Below are positions 31,438 through 42,907 of a stretch of DNA of 64,000 nucleotides, in pieces (position 1 is the stretch's first letter; each line of letters starts with the position of its first letter). A program made the translations under genes and the position numbers. Source of the stretch: Chelydra serpentina (taxonomy: Eukaryota > Chordata > Testudines > Chelydridae); assembly GCA_037349315.1 (NCBI GenBank), contig JBAIAC010000051.1, positions 24,898,001 to 24,962,000 on the forward strand, in the 5' to 3' direction. Below the pieces are notes generated by a model, which was not told where the DNA came from, ran no database searches, and saw nothing but the letters and a program-made list of their open reading frames with translations.

Positions 31438-32690
31438 TCAGGCATGTCTAGATCCCCCTCGAAATGTTTCAGCATGCCCAGACAAGTGTTTCTTGCAATG
31501 ACTTTCATGACCGCTTTTCTCAATAAAGTAGCTCCTACTGAGTTTACAGACAAGTGACTGGCGGTTTTTGGTTTTTACATGGAGCAGCTCAAAGAAACCA
31601 AACATAATAACATTTTTGAAAAGTACAGAAAACAATGTATTAAAAGCAAAAACATTAACATTTGTTAAAATTATATTTTCAAACAGCCAAGCTGTTCTTT
31701 TAGCCAATTTTCCCTCTTTAGGCGGTAAAAGAGGTGATGACGGTGTTTCTTGATCCAGCCCTGTTGTAGAAGATTGCAGGTGTCCCAAAGGATCGCTGTT
31801 AGTAGTGCTGCCCGTGAGAGAAGATGGTATGTTCAGTTCAGCCATGGCTTTCATAAAAATATCCCAGCCTTTTAGGTATGCACTTGTTAGGAAGGGAATG
31901 AGCCTGTGTGACACCCCCAGTTAAATCTAACATGTTAGAACCATTAACAACAACTGATCCTTTGTACACAAAAGTTCCTTTCTCATTCTGAGTAATGCTT
32001 TTATAATGGCCCAGTTTATTTAACAATACTTCACTATTTTTCTTATAACATCCATTCACGTTGTCCAAAACCTCCTGAGCAATAGCGTCAGAATTTGAGT
32101 GTTTGTTGGGGTTTGGCAGTCATACTCTGCTCCTGTTCCGGAAGAAATAGATGTTTTTTCCCCTTTATTCACATCACACTGCATTACATACATTAAGTAC
32201 CTTTCAAACACAGCAGCATAAAGTTTAGCCTTTTCACTGTCAATTAAATCTGTCCTTTGGAGAATATTCTTCATTTCAGCATCCAGTAAGTAAGTTGCTA
32301 TAGATCTGATATTTTTCTCCATTGGAGGGGGAGCCATTAACAGCTCCAGCTGGTCGCCAGACACCTGGTACACTTTTTTATGTATACTCCACTATCAATT
32401 AGTCTAAAAAACCCATTATTGGATGGCAAAACTTAACAGAGGACCAACCGATAACCCTCCCCGCCCCAGACTGTTTCACCAGATGTTACTTTCTTTTAAG
32501 AGAGACCATTTTATTACAGAGGGATTTTATAAATGTATGTCTTTTTTTTTTTTTCAGTACTTGCCCTTGGTTATGTGTCAAAGGGATGTTTCTTTTTAAA
32601 GTAGTGGGGACTGTTTGTGAGATGACGTCTACTAAATCATCAGAGGCTGAACACAGGATAGCCTTCCTCTGCTGTGAGGATGATTTCATA
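31438..32690 (-). pseudogene. Polinton/Maverick (adintovirus-like) gene block, decayed
   Basis: Three minus-strand pieces lie in the order expected for two small neighbouring Polinton genes. The first (32486-32689) has a basic segment with LKRNIPLTHNQ and KMVSLKRK, like the short basic proteins of Polintons. The second starts at about 32373 with VYQVSGDQLELL, then AEMKNILQRTDLIDSEKAKL and FERYLMYV. It continues after a frame change (32068-31838) with a FVYKGSVVVNGSNMLDL stretch and, in a third frame, GWDIFMKAMAELNIPSSL. That helical N-terminus plus the KGW..F...LN.P ending is what I remember for a conserved late gene of these elements. No polymerase, integrase or capsid gene is seen. The assignment is from memory. 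Confidence 0.55.
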
Positions 32691-32699
32691 AGTAGCTTT

Positions 32700-34308
32700 A
32701 AAAAGGCCCAGGTTTCTCTTCACACAGCTAGATATAATTTTGGTTGGATGTTAAAAGAGGGCTTGCCGATTAAATCATCTCTGTTTTATACCCTGTTGTT
32801 CCCTCTCCCCCAACTATAGAATGCTGGCCAAAATGGAGGGAAAAGCCCTATTCTTCATCTGTAAACCTCTGGCATAGAAGCATTTAAATCTACCACAAGC
32901 TATCCAAAAGGCTTTTTTTGGTGGACCCCTCAGCTTTTAGAAAGACTTGGGCCTTACCAGGGTACATTTACTCTGCCAGGGTTGTGATCTGTAACTTATC
33001 TCTAAGGTTTTTAAAAAGAACCATGTACTTTTGTGTTTAGGTCAATTGTGTGGCTTGTTTTTCCCTGGCAGAATACAGTCTGAACTGTATACATTCTACT
33101 CAGGTTCTGGTGGTGCAGATTTTGACAGGTATGCAATATCCAGAATAAACCTTACTGAATTAAGCTAAACCTTATTGAATTAACTTTAATACCTTTGGGG
33201 TCCATTGTATTAAAATGCAATTGTTTGTTACACTGTGTGATTGTATATAAATTCTCTAGGCGGAGGGGGTATGCTAATGTAATTCATCTGGTTATCAGCC
33301 ATTTGATGCTCTGCCCTGGGAAGGGAACCCTTTCTCTGGCTGATTACCTACTCATGGTCCCTTCAAAGGCTGAAACTGGAGTTTCCAGAGATGAGCTGGG
33401 ATAAATAACCTGAGTTTAAACTGACTTCTGGCTTTTTTTCTGGTCCGGCAAATGGATAGAGGACCTCCAGTCCATGGTGGGCCCAAGCTTAGGGAAGGGT
33501 TGGAAGGACTTCTGCCTACTGAGGCCCTATAAAACTGTTTTCTTGTTCTGAGCAAAGGAAAGGGTGTGATGAACTCAGAACCCCAGGAAAACCCTGCGAG
33601 GGACTGCTCCTGCCAGAGCCTGTGTTAGAGGGGGTGCTCTCTAGTAAGTTTATTGTGTTTGGGTTCTTGTACTGTTTTTGCTGTTTTCTTTGTAATGCTT
33701 TCACTTTCTGAATAAATTCTGCTTGCTTAGAAAGAGCTGTGGGGTCACTTACAACGGTTTGTTAGTCTCCAAAGAGAAAGCAAACAGGCTTGCTTAGCCA
33801 GACTGTCTCTTGCTGGGAATAACACGAGGGCAAACTACTGGTCACCCTGGAAATACCCTGGTTAGGCGGGAGAGAGATGCATGTCTCCACTGAAGAAAAA
33901 CAACAGCTGAGTAGCTGAAAGCAGGTGTCTTTGCTCGCCTACTGAGGGGAAATATAGGTGCAGGTGCCATAAACTGTGACACATACTTAGTGAGGGCTTT
34001 CCTCAACTTCATTACTGTCACAAGCAAAGTCCATCAGATCAACCACAATAATTTTCTTGACTTTGCTGGTCAGTGTAATGGACTGTCCCCATGCTCTGGG
34101 GCCGAGAAATCTCCCAGACTCTCCAGTGAGTGGCACCTCCACGTTCTTTGTTTACATTCTTGCCATGAACCTCAATACAGTCTTGTACAGTAAAGTATTT
34201 TGGTGGTTTCTTGCTCTTTCCCACAGGGCCCGAGAGGAACAGAGCTCTTTCTCCCTTGGGATCTCAAAGTATACAGGGCTCAGCTAACAGACTCCTCTCC
34301 CCCCTCAC
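32700..34308. repeat. Unclassified stretch, possibly LTR-like at 33240-33760
   Basis: It contains a TATATAAATTC box near 33245, an AATAAA at about 33711 and CTGCTTGCTTAGAAAGAGC downstream, an arrangement found in retroelement terminal repeats. No matching partner or coding region was found. The part before 33240 may belong to the Polinton-like relic. Confidence 0.3.
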
Positions 34309-34712
34309 CTCATAGACTTCAAAGTCAGAATAGGCCATCATGATCATCTAATACAGGGGTTCTCAAACTTCATGGCACCACATCCCCCTTCTGACAAAAA
34401 TTACTGCGCGACCCCAGGAGGGGAGGTCCAAAGCTCGAGTTCTGCTGCCCCAGGCGGGGGTGGTGGGTAGCAAAGCCACACCATCCTGGGCGGGGAAGCT
34501 GAAGCCCAAGGGGTTCAGCCCCAGACAGGAGGCCTATAACCTGAGCCCTGCCACTCAGGGCTGAAGCCCTGCCCTGCGCAGTGGGACTCGGGCTTCGGCC
34601 CCAAGCCCCAACAAGTCTAACGCCACCCCTGGCGACTCCATTAGAATGGGGTCATGACCTACTCCAGGTTCCTGACCCACAGTTTGAGAACTGCTGATCT
34701 AGTCTAAGCCAT
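34309..34712 (-). mobile_element. CR1 LINE 3' end interrupted by a MITE
   Basis: TAGACTTCAAAGTCAGAATA and CATCATGATCATCTA before the MITE, and ATCTAGTCTAAGCC after it, together match the turtle CR1 3' end also seen at 63747. The LINE is split by the hAT-type element 34354-34696. Confidence 0.6.
34354..34696. mobile_element. hAT-type MITE (GGTTCTCAAAC family), 343 bp, inside CR1
   Basis: It starts CAGGGGTTCTCAAAC and ends GTTTGAGAACTGCTG. The flanks ATCTAATA and ATCTAGTC are a decayed duplication of the CR1 word. The body is GC-rich and non-coding, related to 8083-8331. Confidence 0.75.
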
Positions 34713-35314
34713 AAGCATCTAGTTTTTTTCTTTTATAGCCATCAACTGATGGCTAATTGGTCATCAGCCCCCAGACTGATCAGCTAATTAGCTACATAGT
34801 TCCTAGTCAGCCTTCTCCAGGGAATCTAATTGGTGTCTAAGTGATCAGAAGGCTGGCTCACCTGTTAGCTTCCCAGCACACTCACAGTCAAACAGCCGAT
34901 CATCGTTAAAGTACCAGGTAAACCCTCCACACAGTTGGTAAAAGAATACTTATAAAGAAATTCTTTATACAAAGGCAGCTGACAGCTGCAACACTGGCTG
35001 TCATTCCCCGGGCACAACTGACTACTTTCAACTGGAATTTTCCAATAAGTTTTTATAAAAAAACTTTCCTCCCATGGTTACTGGGCCCCATAAGAATAAC
35101 TGAAAAAGGGTGTTTCCAACAGCTGTCCCTTTGTAAATTCTGTAGAATGTAACCCTCGGTGGTGACTCTCTTGTCATAATTGACATTTTCTGGGATTTTT
35201 TTAGTGTGTTTTTGTTTCTATCAACCACTGCCTTTTGTTCGAGACAATAGACTGTTGTTGCATTACTATCTGTCTAGGAGTGGTTTGTGTGGGATCCAGG
35301 CAAGAGGGACTAGA
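34713..35314. other. Intergenic, no gene seen
   Basis: No recognisable gene or repeat family. Confidence 0.45.
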
Positions 35315-35407
35315 TCATGGGTGGGCAAACTACAGCGGCTACATTAAACAGCTGGTTTAATCTGGCCCTTGAGCTCCTGCTGGGGAGCGGGGTCGGAGGC
35401 CGCTCCA
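35315..35407. repeat. Fragment of the GTGGGCAAACTAC hAT MITE family
   Basis: CATGGGTGGGCAAACTACAG followed by ATCTGGCCC resembles the left end of the element at 29734-30428. It is truncated on the right. Confidence 0.5.
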
Positions 35408-35740
35408 CACCAGTAGCGTAGCTGGGTGGGGGGGAGCAGGGGGAGTGACTGCTCCCCCTGTGAAGAGAAGCAGCGCCTTAAGGCGCTGCCCGAGCCCCGC
35501 TGCTGGAGCCGGACTGGGGGGGGTGTGTGTGCTTTAAAAGGCCTGTGGCTCCTGCCGCTGCGGGGAGCCGCAGGCCTTTTAAAGCGCCCCCCCCAGCCCC
35601 GCTGTCGGAGCCGGGCTCGGGCGGGGATTTAAAAGGCCCGAGGCTGCAAGGGCCTTTTAAATCCCCACCCGTGCCCTGCTGCCAGAGCTGGGATGGGGGG
35701 GTGCTTTAAAAGGCCCACGGCTCCTGCCGCTGCGACTGGC
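35408..35740. repeat. GC-rich MITE fragment built of consecutive hairpins
   Basis: A perfect 20-bp palindrome (35470-35489) is followed by a hairpin with 22-bp arms and one mismatch (35531-35552 and 35564-35585). A third hairpin has perfect 17-bp arms (35623-35639 and 35650-35666). A fourth half-unit (about 35703-35735) has no partner because the Harbinger sequence begins there. Related words occur at 55180-55222. The open frames here are by-products. Confidence 0.65.
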
Positions 35741-36266
35741 TCCCTTCCTCCTGGCTCGAGAAGAGCTCCTGGCTGCATGCCCCCAGGGAGTCAGGGGTGT
35801 CTCCCCCAGCCACAGCACCCTCGCTTCTGTTTTCTTCAACCCCCTCCTCCTCCTCCTCCTCCTCCTCATCCCGCTCTCCCGTGTCCACGGTGGTGCTCGG
35901 AACAGTAGTGGTGTCACCCCCAAGTATTGCATCCAGCTCTTTGTAGAATCGGCAGGTTTTGGGGGGAGCACCCGAGCGGCTGTTTGCCTCGCGGGCTTTG
36001 CGGTACGCACTCCGCAGCTCCTTTACTTTTATCCTGCACTGCATTGCGTCCCGGTCATGGCCCCTTTCAATCATGGCCCTTGATATCTGGCCGAAAGTAT
36101 CAAAATTCCTCCTGCTGGATCGAAGCTGGGACTGGACAGCTTCCTCCCCCCAAACAGCGATGAGGTCCAGCAACTCAGTATTGTGCCATACTGAGGCTCG
36201 TCTGGCACGTGGAGGCATGGTTACCTGGAAAGATGCGCTGAGAGCACTCCACACCTGGCTGAGCAA
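35740..36266 (-). CDS. Harbinger Myb/SANT-like protein, long intact frame
   Basis: The frame is open for about 175 codons. A likely start is the Met of MPPRARRASVWHNTELLDLI (about 36218); an upstream Met at 36266 is in frame. The domain LIAVWGEEAVQSQLRSSRRN, then GQISRAMIERG and VKELRSAYRKA, is the Myb/SANT-like DNA-binding fold of Harbinger partners. An acidic stretch with eight Glu in a row follows, and the natural C-terminus seems lost at the element's cut end; the last few codons come from neighbouring DNA. No stop or frameshift breaks the domain, which is unusual among the elements here. Confidence 0.75.
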
Positions 36267-36621
36267 ACAGGAAGGGGATATTTAAAATTCCAAGGGAATT
36301 TAAAGGGTCGGGGTGATGGTTGGTCACCTGAGGCCAGGGCAGTAGAGTTCTAATTGATGACCAGAGTGGCTAGAACAGGCATTGTGGGATACGTCCGAAT
36401 ACTTCTGGAGGCCAATAAGAGCGCATTGGGTGGCCACACTGTAGCCGCAGCGCACCAGTGGCAGCGCAACGAACGTTATTCCTCTCAGGGAGGTGGAGTA
36501 CTGCAGCGCTGTACCTGCGGAGATGCAGCGCTGTACGTGCCTTGCGAGTGTAGACAGTTAGTGAGTTACAGCGCTGCAGGCAGTTTTATTGCGCTGTAAC
36601 TCGTGAGTGTAGCCAAGGCCT
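35740..36621 (-). mobile_element. PIF/Harbinger element, truncated, carrying the Myb-like gene
   Basis: Read on the minus strand, it starts with the terminal repeat GGCCTTGGCTACACTCACGA followed by GTTACAGCGC words shared with 43179-44103 and 58086 (inverted). It then encodes the Myb-like protein and is cut off at about 35740 next to the hairpin repeat. No transposase part remains. Confidence 0.75.
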
Positions 36622-37270
36622 GAGTAAAACAAATGTTTCCTGCCTACAGAAACCGTTGCAAAAAGTATTCAGAATACTATGAACAACTTTTAAACAAAAA
36701 TTATTAGATAGTAAATCTTCCAGTGTTCCTCATACATACTCCCTCCCCCCTTTGTTGCTGTCGCACACTTCAATTTGCATTGGAAAGGTTCCACGTAACA
36801 CTGACACTTCTGTGCTTCAGCACACACACACCCATTTCCCTCCGAGATGATTTCTCAGGCTTCAGCGTGACCATAAGACTTAGTGTGTGTCACCTGGACT
36901 CTTCAGAGCTTGAGAAAAAAGCATCTCAGGGCAGCCTTTCAGACATTTCAGAACCCTGTCAGCAAACAAACGCTACAGTGAGTAGCATTCCAACCTTTGG
37001 GTGAATAGCTGACTGGTCACTCGGTTGCTAGTGAATCAGGAACCTGTAGTCTGCATCCAAAGTGGTACAGGGATTGGGCTCAGCATATAAAATACTTGTT
37101 CCCTGGATCTCTATAAGACTCTTACCCTTATGGGATGAAGATAGTATCCTATAGAACATTTTTACACAGCATCTGGGAGGGTGCATTCCAGCATGGGGAG
37201 ACCACACAAGCTAGCTCTGCTCAAGCCAGTGTGCTAAAGATAGCAGTGTGGCTATGGAGGCCTGACACCC
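36622..37270. other. Intergenic, no gene seen
   Basis: Ordinary sequence without recognised features. Confidence 0.45.
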
Positions 37271-37440
37271 TGGGTATGTATTCTGGCAGCTAGCCTGAGC
37301 CACTTCCTGTGTGGCCTTGGCCATACTGCTATTTTAAGCATGCTAGCTCAGAGCTAGCACATGTACATCTACCTGAGCTAGGAATCACTCAGGTAGATGT
37401 ACATAAGCATCCACTGCTGCATCGACCTATCCTGAGACCA
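37270..37440. repeat. MITE-like fragment with perfect 17-bp inverted repeat
   Basis: ATGTACATCTACCTGAG at 37361-37377 is repeated inverted at 37388-37404 with a 10-base loop. The words GCTAGCTCAGAGCTAGC and GTACATCTACCTGAGC resemble the MITE at 37567-37853. Confidence 0.6.
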
Positions 37441-37566
37441 GCTAAGCCAGGTAAGAATGTACAAGCCCTTCCTTGCTCAGCTCTGCCTGGTCGTTTTAAG
37501 ACCGAATCCCAGTTTAAAGCTGTTGGCCAATAGCTAAATGTATGTTCCACAAGCTGTGTAGCTCCC

Positions 37567-37853
37567 AGGGCTACATCTACACTGAAGCTGGGAAGTGTCA
37601 TTCCCAGCATGGGGAGACGTACACTCACTAGCTCTGCATTAGTTAGCACCTCAAAACTGCGGTGTGCCCATGGTAGCACAGGCTAGCTTGCCCAAGTACG
37701 TATCCAGAGAGTCAGGCAGGAGTATACTTGTGCGGCAAACCCAGGGCTGCTGCAGCCATGCTATTATTGTAGCATACTTGTTTGAGCAGAGCTGGTGTGT
37801 TTGTCTTCCCCACTGGGAATTATATCTCCCCAACTGCTGTGTAGACATAACCT
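37567..37853. mobile_element. Harbinger-like MITE with TCTACAC termini, 287 bp
   Basis: It starts AGGGCTACATCTACACTGAA and ends CAGCTGTGTAGACATAACCT-like sequence, giving imperfect inverted ends of about 28 bp. GTCTACAC termini are shared with the Harbinger elements here. It has no coding part. Confidence 0.6.
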
Positions 37854-39194
37854 AGGGATGACATTCTCCCCTCCCAACTCTCCCTCTAGGTCCATAAAAT
37901 ACACCACAGTGGACCAGACATTATCCTAAAAGGAGAGCTTCCCTAAGGAAAGCTGGAATGACACTCACCTGTATCCAGAGAAGTATGGGCATTAGGAGCC
38001 ACCCCTCACAGCAGACTCATTTCTTGGTCCTGGGTGGACCAGCCACTGACCCCACAGAACGGTCTGTAACTCCTATATTTATAACCTTTCCCTCAGCCAC
38101 CACTACCCCTATGCTCTCTGATTGGCTCAGTTCTCAGCGAGTGATTGGGTGTGACCTGCCAGGTGGATTGTCCACAATGCAAACTTTCTATCGTGCTTCA
38201 GAAACCACTACTGAGCACATCCAATAACTGCCATGCCCGACTTCTAGATGTTTCTGGGACCTTCTAGCTTTGTTGTTCTGTCCTCTGCAAATGTGCAGAG
38301 AAGCAAGGATTTTAGCTTGGAAAATTCTGTCTCCTCCCCACTGCTTCTTTCCCTTTCCTTGAGGGGGAAAAGAATGAATCAAATGCTGCAGTATAAGACG
38401 TGGGTTACATATAGAACTTTAAGTACTGAGGGTGTTTACTGCACTTTTAAGATCTCGAACATCCTGGATGCTGAGCTCAAAAGAACATTTGTCAGTTGGA
38501 AGCAGTCACAGCTGAAGCTGGTTGAAGACCAAACCCATAAATTAAGTGAGACTGGATGTAGCATGTAAATGACCAATTCTCTCAGATGATAACTGGATCT
38601 ATTTTTGTAGTCTGGCCTTCTTTTTGTTGTTATACTGATCCAATTAAAGTCACTGTAGTTAAATTAAAAGGCACAATTAGATTTTTTGGAGCAATTCTTG
38701 ACTATAATTTTCAAGATTTATGCACTTCCCCACTTTCAGCTGGAGGTGGCTTCCTAAAGATATATTTCCTGCAGCTCCTTGTATACCTGACTCATCCCCA
38801 GGTCATAAAACAATAGCACTGTCTCTTCAGCATCTGGGTTTAAAATGAAGCCATATTCCTTATGCTTCCCCTCTGAACTACCTTTCTTTTTCTGACCTGG
38901 TCCTCATTTCTCTGGGTCCATGGGGAGTCATGTTCCTCTCATTTCCTCCTTTTGAAATGAACCTATATGGCCTCAGCAGTTGCTTGAAAGAACATTTTCA
39001 TAGGCCTGTCTCCAATGACTGGTTTTACTATATGTACTAGCAGCTGGATGCTGTTGTTTCTCCACAGCATAAATCTGGCACTCTCAGGGACGTGTTTCCA
39101 TCTCATTTTCATCCTGTCTGTAGAGAGTTATATTTGAAGTACAGGATTGTAATTGTTCATCCTTCATGTGGGCTCTCCAGTGCTCTAGCACATC
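37854..39194. other. Intergenic, no gene seen
   Basis: Nothing recognised; open frames are short and have no family resemblance. Confidence 0.45.
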
Positions 39195-39370
39195 TTCCCT
39201 TAGTTTTAGCGCTAATGGTGCATGGGCACCTGCAAAGGAAGAACAACCTCAGCAACAATTCTGAGGTGGAGAAGGGGGAGGTCAAGGGGAGTCCTCTGGT
39301 CCAGCTGCTGCTGAAGACTCCAGAACCTGGTCAGGAGACCTGAGCAATCATGAGGCTATCTGGCAAATGT
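39195..39370 (+). repeat. Unclassified dispersed repeat, copy 2 of 3
   Basis: TTAGTTTTAGCGCTAATGGT to AGGCTATCTGGC is nearly identical to 46268-46440. The two copies differ by a 3-base indel and scattered substitutions, and both keep an open frame containing LQRKNNLSNNSEV and GSPLVQLLL. Whether this was ever coding is unclear. Confidence 0.6.
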
Positions 39371-40220
39371 GATGCCTACCATTTATCTTCCCTTGACACA
39401 GTCCCTGATAGCAGGCCAGGTGCACCACAACTGAGGCAAATGCTGTAAATCCCAACATTCATCCCACCAACTGACTTCCACACCACACTCCTCCCAGGGT
39501 CCCAAACACTCTGCCTCACCCCACATGACCCCCTAACTGCTGAAGAACATTCTCCTGCTAGTGATCCATCATCCTCCTGAGCAGGAGGGAAAGAGCAGTG
39601 GACTCACCACACTGACCTCTGCTGACCCTTCACCACTCAGTGGCTTCATCATGATAGGAAGTCAGCTCTGATTCAAGCTTCATTTTCATCTGGCTTCTAG
39701 CCCTGGGATTTCCAACTTTAAGGCAGTCTGACTAGTGGGTCTGCTAAGGAGCCAGGCAGGCACGCTGGCAGGAAACAAGGCAAGTTTCCCATGGAATCCG
39801 GGCAGGCAGGGCTTTGTCAGAACTTAAGCAAAATCAAACCTTCTAAAAAATGGTTTCAAATTCAATGAACCCAAAAAACCTGATGAAAAAACTTGTTGGC
39901 ATTCTTCTGACCAGCTTTGGTTTACTGCCTAATTGTTTGGGTTAAGAAGTCATTTGAAAGTATTGTAAATACTGTTTGTCAATGTTTGTGTATGTATTAA
40001 ATGTTTGTTCACTAAGGAATTGTATGGAATTCTCTCCTGGAGGCTGACTGGTCATTGTTATGAACACTTACATTCAGGGTTTGGCATTCCATGGCTTTGA
40101 GATTTAAGTCCATGTTATACTGTTCTCAAAAGACAGAACTGTAAGCTGTGCTTCAGCAGAGAGGTGAGCTGAAGGGGAAGAAAAAGGGGACTGACAGAAG
40201 TATGCATATTACCTCAGCAT
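39371..40220. other. Intergenic, no gene seen
   Basis: Nothing recognised. Confidence 0.45.
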
Positions 40221-40228
40221 CCCTCTTG

Positions 40229-40473
40229 CAGGGCCGGCTCCAGACACCAGCTAAAGAAGCAGGTGCTTGGGGCGGCCAATACCAAGGGGCGGCACTCCAC
40301 CTGCTATTGGGGCGGCACGTCCAGGTCTTCGGCAACAATTCGGTGGCGGGTCCCTCAGTCCCTCTCGGAGCGAAGGACCTGCAGCCAAAGACTGGAGCGG
40401 TGCAATCGCGCTGCCGCAGCTTTTTTTTTTTTTTTTCCTGCTTGGGGCAGCAGAAAACCTGGAGCTGGCCCTG
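40229..40473. mobile_element. hAT-type MITE (CAGGGCCGGCTCC family), 245 bp
   Basis: The ends are CAGGGCCGGCTCC and GGAGCTGGCCCTG. Flanks CCCTCTTG (40221-40228) and CCCTATTG (40474-40481) agree at 7 of 8 bases. The body contains GGGGCGGC words and a T-run and is non-coding. It is related to 49986-50441. Confidence 0.85.
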
Positions 40474-40481
40474 CCCTATTG

Positions 40482-41734
40482 CCTATTACATCCTCGCAAG
40501 CCCGGCTGCCATCCAGTTGGAAGGGTAGGCCAAATGGTTCCCATTAGATCTGAGAAGGGATGACAAATGCACAGAGCAGAAACAGAAAGGCTTTTGGTTG
40601 CAGCAATAGGTATACATTTCACCAAACTCCCTTATAAGCATGTAATCAATTTTCTAGTGAAAGACTTGAACAAAATGAAAGCCATGTTCAAGGAAAGCAG
40701 AGAATTGGTGTTAATCTCTGTTTCAAAGCATCGTCTCCAGATAGCTGCAAGAATTTTTATCAGGTCTTTAAACCAGCAGATTCTCTTTAGTAGACTGGCC
40801 TTAGAGTGCACAAGTTTCCTGCAGATTTTCCTACCCAGCTGGACTGAGATAAAACATTGTCAAACTGGTTAGCCACACCCCAAAATCTGACTCCCTGATA
40901 TGCAACCAGTCGAACCTCAAGAAAAAATGAGAGAATTTTGCAGATTTATTGCCTGAGGTATACAGAAAGGCAGTAAAATCAGGACTAGACTGGGCCGTAG
41001 GGCAACTGAGCATTTGCCTGGTCCCTAGAATAGCCAGTGCTGTTCACTGCTGAATAAATGCAATTCTAGGCCTTCCACACCAAAAGCACAGACCTCTACC
41101 ATTTTTGCTAAAGACAAACTCTTTTATCTTTACAAAGAATAGCAAGCTGCATAGCTGCTGGGGTCAGCCCCTAGACAAGGAAGCCAGCCTCACACATACT
41201 AGGCCAATGCATTATTATTACAAACATGACGTTACTACCAATAAGTCCTTACACATTAGTTGCGCTAGTTAGTATAGATAAAAATACAAACTTAGGTCTA
41301 CGTATACTTACACAAACCTACCATGTACCCAACACACTTTGTAACACCATACACACCAATTAAATTCATAAATATATTCTTCTCCACCATGAGAAACCTA
41401 CAGAACTCAAGTGTAACCTAATACACCCTGAAGCTCCCCTGCTTGCAAAAGCTACATACTGAATAAACAAAATATAAACTCAATGGTATCTGGCTTCTGG
41501 TATTTATTACTGATGGAAAAACCGGCTCAGAAAAAAGAATGTTCCTCCACACAAACACACATTTGCCAAAAGCTTTAAACAAACCAGAAACTGTTTTTCT
41601 TTGTAAAACCATTGAGTTACACAACCATTGAGTTAACTCTTTTCTAACTCCCCTTATTTTTAAGTTGTTGTGCTTCTGTGCTTCTAGATTCCAACTGAGA
41701 GAGGAAGCAGAAGTGTTAGAAGATAAAGGTTTCT
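40482..41734. other. Intergenic, no gene seen
   Basis: AT-rich sequence without a recognised family. Confidence 0.45.
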
Positions 41735-41742
41735 ATCTAATC

Positions 41743-41859
41743 CACTGGTTTTCAACCCCAGGGGTCCACAGACTATGTCTAAGATTTCGAAAGGGGAAAT
41801 GATTTCTCCATTTGAAATGTTTTAGGGGTCCGCAAATGAAAAAAGGTTGAAAACTACTG
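41743..41859. mobile_element. hAT-type MITE (GGTTTTCAACC), 117 bp
   Basis: The left end CACTGGTTTTCAACCCC and the right end GGTTGAAAACTACTG are inverted. Flanks ATCTAATC at 41735-41742 and 41860-41867 are identical. Confidence 0.9.
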
Positions 41860-41951
41860 ATCTAATCAATTTCTACCACACCCTCACTATAGCAACCAAG
41901 CACTGAACAGATATATTACATCGGCATAGTGAAAACCCTGTTCTCGTAGAC

Positions 41952-42263
41952 CAGGGGTCTCAAACATGTGGCCTGCGGGCCACATGCGGCCCGTGAAGTT
42001 ATTTCTTGCGGCCCACCATAGGCACCAACTCCACTGGCAGCCAAGCTCCAAACATTACTGAGTGTTCATATTTTATTAAAACCCCTCTTTGCATTACAGT
42101 TTTTAAAAAGTTAATACATTGACTTTTAATAGAATACTATATTACTCCTCATTTTTTACTATACTTCTGTATCATTGTATGAAAAGGTTTCAGTGATGCG
42201 GCCCTCGGGCCAATTTACTAGTTCTCATGTGGCCCTCGTGGTGATTTGAGTTTGAGATCCCTG
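41952..42263. mobile_element. hAT-type MITE (CAGGGGTCTCAAAC), 312 bp
   Basis: The ends CAGGGGTCTCAAAC and GTTTGAGATCCCTG are inverted repeats. Flanks TCGTAGAC and TCTTAGAC agree at 7 of 8 bases. It has the words TGCGGCCCGTGAAG and GCGGCCCTCGGGCC inside. Confidence 0.85.
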
Positions 42264-42271
42264 TCTTAGAC

Positions 42272-42640
42272 ACTCCAACTCAGTATTCATGACCCCACAA
42301 AGGCTCAGATAGGCAGTCATAATTTTTTGTTTTGGCCAATCCTGTTCTTTTGATGTTCCCTAATCGCTAATATTTAAATGCTAAAATGATTTAAGGCTCA
42401 GTTTTCAATCAATAATCAAAAGTCTTTAAAACCTCTAATTTCCAGATGTTCTTCATAGGGGTCAGGTATTTTTTCTTGCCATCTTAATATGCACTCACCA
42501 ATTGCAATGATTTTTTCTGCCTGTATTGTTCAGCTGGCCCTGGCTACATTGTAATAGCCTCACAATAGTGCTCACTTCTCAGTGCGAAACTAGCTGGGAG
42601 CAGCATAAACCTGACAGAAAAGCTGTGAGGGGTCATAATA
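42272..42640. other. Intergenic, no gene seen
   Basis: Nothing recognised. Confidence 0.45.
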
Positions 42641-42846
42641 TATGGAGATATGCCTATCTCATAGAACTGAAAGGACCTTGAAAGGTCAGTGAGTCCAAAG
42701 CCCCTGCTTTCACTAGCAGGACCAAGTATTGTCCCCTGACAGATTTTTGCCCCAGATTCCTAAATAGCCCCCTCAAGGATTGAACTCACAACCCTGGGTT
42801 TAGCAGGCCAATGCTCAAACCACTGAACTATCTGTTCCCATCCCCC
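42641..42846 (-). repeat. Turtle-type tRNA-derived SINE with CR1-like tail, copy 1
   Basis: On the minus strand the head has a pol III A box-like GTTCAGTGGTTTGAG and a B box GAGTTCAATCC. A middle (TCTGTCAGGGGACAATACTT) and a CR1-like tail follow. The tRNA-like head plus a tail shared with CR1 LINEs is the known arrangement of cryptodiran turtle SINEs. Confidence 0.8.
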
Positions 42847-42907
42847 CTAAAAAGGAAGATGGTGCTGGGATGCAGCTCAGTATCTTTAGAGAGAATCTAT
42901 TTATAAT

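Noticed and set aside
42770..42846. tRNA-like sequence as a functional tRNA gene
   Set aside because: It is the head of a SINE with a CR1-like tail, occurs twice nearby, and has degenerate arms.
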